Positions 1-5,125 of a stretch of DNA of 5,125 nt are shown one piece after another (positions within the stretch are counted from its first letter, which is position 1; every line of letters starts with the position of its first letter). The notes beneath the pieces were generated by a model that searched no databases, was not told the DNA's origin, and was given only the letters and a program-made list of their open reading frames with translations. The DNA is from JANOQP01 sp044227705 (GTDB taxonomy: Bacteria > Bacteroidota > Bacteroidia > Chitinophagales > Saprospiraceae): NCBI GenBank assembly GCA_044227705.1, contig JBGAWE010000292.1, positions 1 through 5,125 of the forward strand, given 5' to 3'. The position numbers were made by a program, and so were the translations under genes.

Positions 1-1026
1 AACAACGGCACGCAGAACACCGTCGGCTCAACGGGGCTGGCGGTGGATGCTGCCGCCGGCTCGGCCTCTCTTGACGTGTTCTTCAACCCGTCGCTGCTGG
101 TCAACCAGTTCTTCCTCGCCGCCAACCCAAAAGGATCGACCAACGACAACCTATATTCCATCGACCCGGCTACGGGCGCGGCGACCCTCCTCGGCAGCAT
201 CGGGATGCCGGTGAGCGACATCGCGGCGCAAATCAGCCGCACCGTCCCCGCGCTGACGGGTGATTTGGCCTATGCCCTCACCTCGAACAACTGGCTCGTC
301 TCCTTCGACGCGGCCAGCCCGGCGATCATCCGCACCTCCGTCGCGGTGACGGGCGTGGCAACCGGACAAGTCCTCGTCGGCCTCGACTTCCGCCCTGCGA
401 CGGGCGAGCTTTTCGCCCTAGGATACAACGCAACCAACGGAGAATCAAGGCTTTACACCATCAAGACCACGACGGCCGTTGCCACGCCGGTCGGCTCGGC
501 GGCGTTCAGCCTCGCCACCAATATGGGGAAAATCGGGATGGACTTCAACCCGACTGTCGACCGAATCCGGGTGACTTCGAGCGCGAACTTCAACTATCGC
601 CTCAACCCCATCACCGGCGGAATCGCGGCGACGGACTCGCCCCTCAACTTCGCCGCAGGCGACGCGAACACGGGGAAAAACCCCTCGGTCGGCGCGTCGG
701 CCTATACCAACAGCTTCGCCGGGACGGCCACGACGACCCTGTTCAACTACGACGACTCGCTCAACGTCCTCGTCTCGCAGACGCCGCCGAACAACGGGAC
801 GCTGAACACCATCGGCTCCTCCGGCATCACCGTAAACCTCGCCGACCCGTCCAGCGACCTCGACATTTTTTATGACAAAGCGACGGCGGCCAACCGCGCC
901 TTTCTCATGGCGAACACCGGCGCATCGGCTTTCGACAACCTCTACTCGCTGAACGTGGCGACCGGCGCGGCGACCGCCATCGGGCGCATCGGCTATGGCG
1001 CGGCACTGGTCGATTTGGCGATGTTC
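1..1026 (+). repeat. Coding tandem duplication of the DUF4394 domain (copies visible at 1-234 and 790-1026)
   Basis: The 78 codons at 1-234 align in frame with the 79 codons at 790-1026, an offset of 789 bases (263 codons). The DNA similarity is plain at the left edge: AACAACGGCACGCAGAACACC against AACAACGGGACGCTGAACACC with a few substitutions. At the protein level the shared pieces are NNGTxNTxGSxG, LDxFxxP/K, DNLYSxxxATGAAT and GxIG. This shows at least two DUF4394 domains in series; the first is cut by the window edge. The copies have diverged considerably, so this is an old domain duplication and not a recent one. Confidence 0.8.
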
Positions 1027-2028
1027 AATGCGCCTCGCGTCGCCCTCTTCTGCCCGGCTGACGTGACGGTGAATGCCCCCGCCGGTTCGGGCGGCGCGAC
1101 GGCAACCTATGTGAACGCTACCGCCGCCTCCGGCTGCAGCGACGGCATCAACGCACCGACAAAAAGCTCGGGCCTCGCCAGCGGCAGCTTCTTCCCCGGC
1201 GGGCCGAACCCGGTCTGTTTCACGGCGACGGACAATTGCGGAAACTCCAATTCCTGCTGTTTCAACGTGACCGTCAATGAAACGGCTTGCGATGTGAAGA
1301 CCTCGGGCTGCGTGAAATTCGAGCTGCTGTCAATGCTGCCCGACGCGAAAGGCAACCTCCAAATGCGCGTTCGAATCACGAACAACTGCACGTCCGCATT
1401 GAGCTACGCCGCCTTCGCCGTTCAGAACGGCACCAGTTGCGTTGCCCCCGCCGACGCATCGACCTATACCGCCCCCGGCGGCACGACTTACAAGGTGAAG
1501 AACCCCAATTTCAGCCCCATCATCGGGGTGAAATTCACGCCGACCGGCGCGGGGATTTCGGGCGGGAAGAGCGACATATTCCAATACACGCTGCCGAAAC
1601 TGACCTCCCTCAATTATTTCAAAGCCCTCGCCAAGACGGCCGACGGTGTTTTCAACGAGGTCTATTTGAGCCGCACGGCTTGCGCCAAGTTGACCGGCGG
1701 CGGCTCTGCCGACGCGCTCCTCGGCCAACCGACGGGCGACGATTTCAACAAAATCAGGGGCGAAAACGGCTCGTGGGGTGCCTATCCGAACCCGAGCACA
1801 GGCGAGCTGATGGTCGACCTGTCGAGCTTTGAGGGGAGCGGCGGCGCAGAACTCGCGGTCTTCGGCCTGTCGGGCAAGCTACTGGCGAGCCGCTCATTCA
1901 CGGAAATCCCCGGCAGCCCGATTGACCTTTCCGAACTGACGGAGGGCTGGGCGAACGGCCTTTATTTCATCGAAGTCCGAACTTCGGATGGCAGAAGGCT
2001 TACTGAAAAATGGGCCTTGCAGCATTGA
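1..2028 (+). CDS. Secreted T9SS-sorted protein with tandem DUF4394 and HYR-like domains (5' partial)
   Basis: The reading frame is open from base 1, so the GTG at 43 is internal and the real start lies upstream; 675 residues are visible. Residues are numbered from base 1. Residues 1-78 are the end of one DUF4394 domain. Residues about 86-343 form a complete DUF4394 domain, with motifs such as YALTSNNWLVSF, VGLDFRPATGELFALG, IGMDFNPTVDRIRV and NLYSLNVATGAAT. Residues about 346-427 resemble an HYR domain (CPADVTVNAPAG, CFTATDNCGNSN). Residues about 429-563 form a cysteine-containing beta-rich domain that I cannot name. Residues about 591-675 are a type A Por sorting domain: YPNPSTGE, then AVFGLSGKLL, then GLYFIEVRTSDGRRLTEKWALQH at the C-terminus. 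In Bacteroidota such tails send proteins through the outer membrane by the type IX system, after which the tail is removed. The protein is therefore inferred to be cell-surface or released; its ligand or activity is unknown. A perfect palindrome follows the stop by 11 bases. Confidence 0.9.
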   Translation, partial: NNGTQNTVGSTGLAVDAAAGSASLDVFFNPSLLVNQFFLAANPKGSTNDNLYSIDPATGAATLLGSIGMPVSDIAAQISRTVPALTGDLAYALTSNNWLVSFDAASPAIIRTSVAVTGVATGQVLVGLDFRPATGELFALGYNATNGESRLYTIKTTTAVATPVGSAAFSLATNMGKIGMDFNPTVDRIRVTSSANFNYRLNPITGGIAATDSPLNFAAGDANTGKNPSVGASAYTNSFAGTATTTLFNYDDSLNVLVSQTPPNNGTLNTIGSSGITVNLADPSSDLDIFYDKATAANRAFLMANTGASAFDNLYSLNVATGAATAIGRIGYGAALVDLAMFNAPRVALFCPADVTVNAPAGSGGATATYVNATAASGCSDGINAPTKSSGLASGSFFPGGPNPVCFTATDNCGNSNSCCFNVTVNETACDVKTSGCVKFELLSMLPDAKGNLQMRVRITNNCTSALSYAAFAVQNGTSCVAPADASTYTAPGGTTYKVKNPNFSPIIGVKFTPTGAGISGGKSDIFQYTLPKLTSLNYFKALAKTADGVFNEVYLSRTACAKLTGGGSADALLGQPTGDDFNKIRGENGSWGAYPNPSTGELMVDLSSFEGSGGAELAVFGLSGKLLASRSFTEIPGSPIDLSELTEGWANGLYFIEVRTSDGRRLTEKWALQH

Positions 2029-2039
2029 CCTTTTGGCAC

Positions 2040-2099
2040 TCGGATAAGCGCAACTGGGAGACGGATTCCGGAATCCGTCTCCCAGTTGCGCTTATCCGA
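2040..2099. terminator. Perfect 60-bp zero-spacer palindrome between convergent genes, probable bidirectional terminator
   Basis: Bases 2040-2069 are the exact reverse complement of 2070-2099. The centre is ATTCC|GGAAT, and no mismatch occurs in 30 base pairs. In RNA it would fold into a stem of about 28 pairs with a minimal CCGG loop, and it is the same hairpin on either strand. It starts 11 bases after the stop of the T9SS protein gene and lies 161 bases beyond the stop of the amidohydrolase gene, a typical place for a shared terminator. Neither side carries a T-run, so it is not a standard intrinsic terminator. It could instead block 3' exonucleases, work with another factor, or be a member of a dispersed palindromic repeat family. 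Confidence 0.6.
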
Positions 2100-2140
2100 A
2101 TGACATTATCCTCATACAGCTCGCACCACCCAAAACCCTA

Positions 2141-2170
2141 TTTGTGAGAAACCGCGCCCCTTTATGTTTG
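2141..2170 (+). promoter_or_regulatory. Bacteroidota-type promoter (TTTG -33, TATGTTTG -7) with no sense gene behind it
   Basis: TTTG at 2141-2144 is followed after 18 bases by TATGTTTG at 2163-2170, an exact match to the TAnnTTTG -7 element used by the primary sigma factor of Bacteroidota, with a -33 element at normal spacing. Transcription would begin near 2177. No convincing gene follows on this strand: the open frames there mostly mirror the amidohydrolase coding strand. It may drive an antisense or small RNA across the amidohydrolase 3' end, or be a chance match. The rest of the 2100-2260 gap shows nothing else recognisable. Confidence 0.4.
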
Positions 2171-2260
2171 AACCGTATTCCACCAAACCCGCCCTTTCAT
2201 GGAGTTGCCGCGCATCGAAGCCATGTTGTTGCACAAAAAAGCCGTCCAAAACCGACCAAA

Positions 2261-3445
2261 TCACTCCGCCTTCACCACCTGCCCTTCCTTCATCACAAAC
2301 CGGATGCGCGTCATGGCCGAAATGTCTCGGACAGGGTCGCCGTCGACGGCGATGATGTCGGCCAGTTTCCCCTTTTCGATGCTGCCCAGCCGGTCGCGGA
2401 TTCGGAGCAGCTCGGCCGCGTTGACGGTCGCGGCCTTTATCGCCTCCATCGGCGGCATCCCGGCCTCGACCATGAAGCCGAACTCAAGGCCGTTCGACCC
2501 GTGCGGGCAGACTCCCGCATCGGTGCCGAAGGCGATTTTCACCCCCTTTTTATAGGCAATTGAAAAGGTGCGCTGGATTTGTGGCCCGATTTCGAGGGCC
2601 TTCGCCGCGATGATTGGCGGGAAAAAGCCGCGCTTCGCCGCCGAGTCGGCCACCGCCCGCCCTGCCGTCAGCGTCGGGACGTAAAAGGTGCCTTTTTTGA
2701 CCATCAAATCCATCGTCGCCTCGCTCATAAAGGTGCCGTGCTCGATGCTGGTCACGCCCGCCTCTACGGCCCGGCGCATCCCTTCGTCACCGTGCGCGTG
2801 GGCGGCGACGGTCAGGCCCGCATCGTTGGCCGTCTCGATGACGGCCTTTATTTCTTCCATCGAAAAAGAGGGCCGCTTGCCGTCGCGGGCGAGGCTCAAA
2901 ACGCCCCCCGTCGCCGCGATTTTGATGCAATCTGCCCCTCGTTTTATCTGCGTCCGAACGGCGCGGCGGCACTCGTCAGGGCCGTCGGCGATGCCGTCGT
3001 CCATGCCGGGGGCGGCCCAAAGCTCCTCGCGGGTGCCGTTGGCGTCGTCGCCGTGGCCGCCGGTGATGCTGATCATGTGGCCCGCCGTGAAGATGCGCGG
3101 GCCGGTGACAAGGCCCTCGTTGATGGCATCGCGCAGGGCGAGGTTGGCCCCGTCGCCGCCCAGGTCGCGGACGGTGGTGAAGCCCGCGTTCAGCGTTTTT
3201 TGGGCGTAAACGAGTGCTTTATAGGCGGTTTTCAGCCCGTTTTGGGTAAAACGATCGGTGTAGCTTGTCGGGCTTTGCTGGCCTTCGAGGTGGACGTGCA
3301 TGTCCATCAGCCCGGGCATGACGGTGCGGTTTTTCAGGTCGACGAGGCGGTCGTCGTCGCCCGGACGGACATAGCCGGGGCGCACGTCGACAATCTTTTT
3401 CCCCTCGATGACGATGGACATTTCGGCCGCTGATTGGTCGGCCAC
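2261..3445 (-). CDS. Metal-dependent amidohydrolase (prolidase/imidazolonepropionase-like), N-terminus frame-broken
   Basis: The unbroken frame encodes 394 residues from a GTG at 3445, but that is unlikely to be the true start. The fold is that of the amidohydrolase superfamily TIM barrel. Metal and catalytic positions are visible: H50-V-H52 in MPGLMDMHVHLEG, K175 in CIKIAATGG (the lysine that is carboxylated in binuclear members), H216 and H218 in AAHAHGD, H236 in SIEHGT, and D309 in FGTDAG. The C-terminus LGSIEKGKLADIIAVDGDP is the usual return to the small beta sandwich. The closest described relatives are exported Xaa-Pro dipeptidase-like enzymes and imidazolonepropionase-like hydrolases, so hydrolysis of a C-N bond in a dipeptide or cyclic amide is likely; the substrate cannot be read from the sequence. 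With the 31 in-frame codons upstream the protein would be 425 residues, close to the family's usual length. It lies 59 bases after the AAA+ ATPase gene on the same strand. Confidence 0.88.
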   Translation of the reverse strand: MADQSAAEMSIVIEGKKIVDVRPGYVRPGDDDRLVDLKNRTVMPGLMDMHVHLEGQQSPTSYTDRFTQNGLKTAYKALVYAQKTLNAGFTTVRDLGGDGANLALRDAINEGLVTGPRIFTAGHMISITGGHGDDANGTREELWAAPGMDDGIADGPDECRRAVRTQIKRGADCIKIAATGGVLSLARDGKRPSFSMEEIKAVIETANDAGLTVAAHAHGDEGMRRAVEAGVTSIEHGTFMSEATMDLMVKKGTFYVPTLTAGRAVADSAAKRGFFPPIIAAKALEIGPQIQRTFSIAYKKGVKIAFGTDAGVCPHGSNGLEFGFMVEAGMPPMEAIKAATVNAAELLRIRDRLGSIEKGKLADIIAVDGDPVRDISAMTRIRFVMKEGQVVKAE

Positions 3446-3539
3446 ACCGTCGATGAGACGGCCGCAGTGGATGATGGTCTTTTGAGAAAACGTGGTGGCC
3501 GCGAGGAGCGAAACGGCGGCCGAGGCAGTACTTTTTCAT
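3446..3539 (-). other. Out-of-frame N-terminus of the amidohydrolase: signal peptide and first beta strand
   Basis: Upstream of the GTG at 3445 the amidohydrolase frame continues with TIIHCGRLIDG, the standard first strand of these enzymes. Before it comes a hydrophobic stretch ending TTFSQ, which looks like a Bacteroidota signal peptide cleaved before Q. The frame runs back to a TGA at 3538-3536 that overlaps an ATG at 3539-3537. The ATG is followed by five A residues (plus-strand T-run 3532-3536). With four A residues the protein would begin MKSTASAAVSLLAATTFSQ and run into the enzyme with no break. As written, the ATG frame gives a non-hydrophobic peptide. This is either a one-base homopolymer sequencing error, a real frameshift, or a slippage site. 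Confidence 0.8.
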
Positions 3540-3566
3540 GCCGCCAATGTAGCACAGCATTCATGC

Positions 3567-3605
3567 GGTATCAGTTCCCAACCAAATCACTAAGGGAATC
3601 AGTTC
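3567..3605. repeat. Short direct repeat flanking the ATPase-amidohydrolase gap
   Basis: GGTATCAGTTC at 3567-3577 and GGAATCAGTTC at 3595-3605 match at 10 of 11 bases, 28 bases apart. The second copy overlaps the stop codon of the ATPase gene. It could be a regulator or processing site ahead of the amidohydrolase, but a match this short may be chance. Confidence 0.3.
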
Positions 3606-5071
3606 TCAAACCCGAGGTCCTCGTCGCGAATGAGGCCGCTGAACAAGTCTTTCAAGACCATCCGCGAGCCGACCAGCTCGCGGCTCAAGACCTGAAACTC
3701 GACCAGCCCGAACAGGCAAAGCTCCGCCCAAGTGAAATACTCCGTCTCGTCGGAGCCGACCGCCGCCTCGACCGCTTTTTTCAATCCGGCGACCTGTTCG
3801 AGGGTCTTGTAGAAGTCGCGGTTGGGCGCGTCGTTCATCAAATCGACGGCGTTTCCGCCTGAAAACCAGGCTTTTATCACGCCGTAGGGGTCGCGCTGCT
3901 GGCCCTTTTTGAGCTTGTCGGGGTTGGGGAAGTATTCGAGGAAGACCTTTTTCAAAGCCTTGCCGAGTAGCGACATCGCCACCGCATGGGCGCCCTCTTG
4001 CTCGCCTTCGTAGACCAGTTCGACCTTCCCCGTGATGGCCGGGACGACGCCCCAGAAGTCGGTGATGCGGGCCGTGGTTTTTTCCTCCTTGTTGATGATG
4101 AGCCGCCGCTCGGCCGTCGAGAGCAGGTTCTCCGCCGCCGAGATGGAGAGGCGGGCGGAGACGCCGCTCTTTTGGTCGACGAACTCGCTCTGCCGCGCCT
4201 GAAAACTGATTTCCTCGAGCAAATCCTTGATGACCTCCGGCACTCGGATTCGCTCGGTTTGGCTGGCGGGGATGCGGGCTTCCTGCCAGGTAATCTTTTT
4301 TGAAATCTCCGTCGAGACCGGGTAATGGGTCAAAATCTGGCTCTGAATCCGGTCTTTCAGCGGTGTGATGATGCTGCCGCGATTGGTGTAGTCCTCCGGG
4401 TTCGCGGTGAAAACAAATTGAACGTCGAGCGGCAGCCGCAGCTTGAAGCCCCGGATTTGCATGTCGCCTTCTTGCAGGACATTGAACAGCGAGACCTGAA
4501 TCCGAGCCTGCAAATCCGGCAGTTCGTTGATGGTGAAAATGCAGCGGTGCGCCCGGGGAACAAGGCCGAAGTGAATGACGCGCTCATCGGAATAGGGCAG
4601 TTTGAGCGACGCCGCCTTAATCGGGTCGACGTCGCCCACGAGGTCGGCGATGGACACGTCGGGGGTGGCGAGTTTCTCCACGTAGCGGTCGTCGCGGTGC
4701 AGCCAGTCGATGGGCGTCGCGTCGCCCAACTCGGCGATTTTGTCCATCGCAAAGCGGGAAATCGGGTTCAGCGGGTCGTCGTTCAGCTCCGAACCGGCGA
4801 CGACGGGCGTCCATTCGTCGAGCAAGGCGACGAGGAGCCGGGCCAGCCGCGTCTTTGCCTGCCCGCGCAATCCGAGCAGCAAAATGTTGTGGCGAGAAAG
4901 AATCGCCCGTTCGATGTCGGGCAGGACGGTCGCCTCGAAACCGAGGATGCCCGGGAAGACAGGCTCCCGCTTTTCGAGGCGGGCAATGAGGTTTTCGCGC
5001 AGCTCGTCCTTGACGGGGCGGCTGCGGTAGCCGCTCTTTTTGAGTTCAGCTATTGTGGAGGGACGGTTCAT
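3599..5071 (-). CDS. AAA+ ATPase of the magnesium-chelatase ChlI / MoxR class
   Basis: A 490-residue protein. The AAA+ core runs from about residue 38 to 320: Walker A GLRGQAKT at 67-74 (MoxR proteins also have AKT here), a ChlI-like segment LVGDVDPIKA at 144-153 and VPRAHRCIFTINELPDL at 171-187, which contains Walker B. Next are sensor 1 FTANPED at 221-227, an arginine finger candidate in ITPLKDR at 235-241, and a sensor 2 arginine in VSARLS (R307). The rest, to 490, is a mostly helical C-terminal region. The Walker B aspartate is asparagine (N182) while the glutamate (E183) is kept. Family members act as ATP-driven chaperones or inserters, usually with a VWA-domain partner; none is visible here, but the upstream side is cut off. 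The product is sometimes named magnesium chelatase, though chlorophyll-type chelation is unlikely in this setting. ATG at 5071 fits the MNRPSTIAELKKSGY start; the frame is open further upstream without another ATG. It is cytoplasmic, with no signal peptide. Confidence 0.87.
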   Translation of the reverse strand: MNRPSTIAELKKSGYRSRPVKDELRENLIARLEKREPVFPGILGFEATVLPDIERAILSRHNILLLGLRGQAKTRLARLLVALLDEWTPVVAGSELNDDPLNPISRFAMDKIAELGDATPIDWLHRDDRYVEKLATPDVSIADLVGDVDPIKAASLKLPYSDERVIHFGLVPRAHRCIFTINELPDLQARIQVSLFNVLQEGDMQIRGFKLRLPLDVQFVFTANPEDYTNRGSIITPLKDRIQSQILTHYPVSTEISKKITWQEARIPASQTERIRVPEVIKDLLEEISFQARQSEFVDQKSGVSARLSISAAENLLSTAERRLIINKEEKTTARITDFWGVVPAITGKVELVYEGEQEGAHAVAMSLLGKALKKVFLEYFPNPDKLKKGQQRDPYGVIKAWFSGGNAVDLMNDAPNRDFYKTLEQVAGLKKAVEAAVGSDETEYFTWAELCLFGLVEFQVLSRELVGSRMVLKDLFSGLIRDEDLGFEN

Positions 5072-5125
5072 CGATTTCGGTTTCGGTTGAGAATGGGTGG
5101 CGCGGCGTCCATTTTTCGACAGGCT

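Noticed and set aside
43..45. GTG at 43 as the start of the first gene
   Set aside because: Codons 1-14 are in frame and align with the second DUF4394 copy at 790, so the protein begins upstream of the window.
1330..1728. Minus-strand open frame of 132 codons inside the T9SS protein gene
   Set aside because: It is opposite a coding strand with clear domain content and shows no family features of its own.
2231..2260. Minus-strand T6 run shortly after the amidohydrolase stop as an intrinsic terminator
   Set aside because: No stem longer than about three base pairs can be drawn before the T-run, so it does not meet the usual terminator pattern.
2144..2563. Plus-strand open frames beginning near the orphan promoter (starts at 2144, 2164 and 2199)
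   Set aside because: After 2261 they are antisense to the amidohydrolase, their proteins look random, and two of the starts lie inside the promoter boxes themselves.
2579..3433. Long open frame on the plus strand (284 codons) opposite the amidohydrolase
   Set aside because: It is the mirror of a well-supported coding strand in GC-rich DNA; its protein shows no recognisable domain and is rich in low-complexity A/G/V/R.
3543..3551. Minus-strand TACATTGG as a -7 promoter element for the amidohydrolase
   Set aside because: It has one mismatch to TAnnTTTG, lies only four bases before the ATG, and has no TTG at the right distance.

Overview
The window looks like chromosomal DNA of a GC-rich member of the Bacteroidota, possibly a Saprospiria/Lewinella-like lineage. 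That lineage is an inference from the combination of GC content (roughly 60% by eye) and gene content, not an identification. The phylum call rests on three things: the first protein ends in a type IX secretion (T9SS, Por) sorting tail of the YPNPSTGE type; an intergenic promoter matches the Bacteroidota TTTG / TAnnTTTG pattern; and the genes lack clear Shine-Dalgarno sequences.

Layout. Positions 1-2028 (+) hold the 3' part of a large secreted protein whose start lies before the window. It has the end of one DUF4394 domain, one complete DUF4394 domain, an HYR-like domain, a cysteine-containing beta-rich domain and the T9SS tail. Positions 2040-2099 are a perfect 60-bp palindrome with no spacer, 11 bases after the stop codon, between two convergent genes. 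Positions 2100-2260 are non-coding and relatively AT-rich, with one good Bacteroidota-type promoter that points into the antisense strand of the next gene. Positions 2261-3445 (-) encode a metal-dependent amidohydrolase of the prolidase/imidazolonepropionase-like group. Its true N-terminus, a signal peptide plus the first beta strand (3446-3539), is readable but lies one base out of frame with its obvious ATG. Positions 3599-5071 (-) encode a ChlI/MoxR-type AAA+ ATPase of 490 residues. The last 54 bases, upstream of that gene, show no recognisable promoter.

How the genes relate. The ATPase and amidohydrolase lie on the same strand, 59 bases apart, and could be co-transcribed, but nothing in the sequences ties their functions together. 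The T9SS-exported protein is transcribed towards them and is separated by the palindrome, which probably insulates the two convergent transcripts. I see no mobile element, CRISPR array, tRNA or rRNA. The points that most deserve a second look are the frame break in the amidohydrolase signal peptide, the perfect palindrome, and the promoter with no sense gene.
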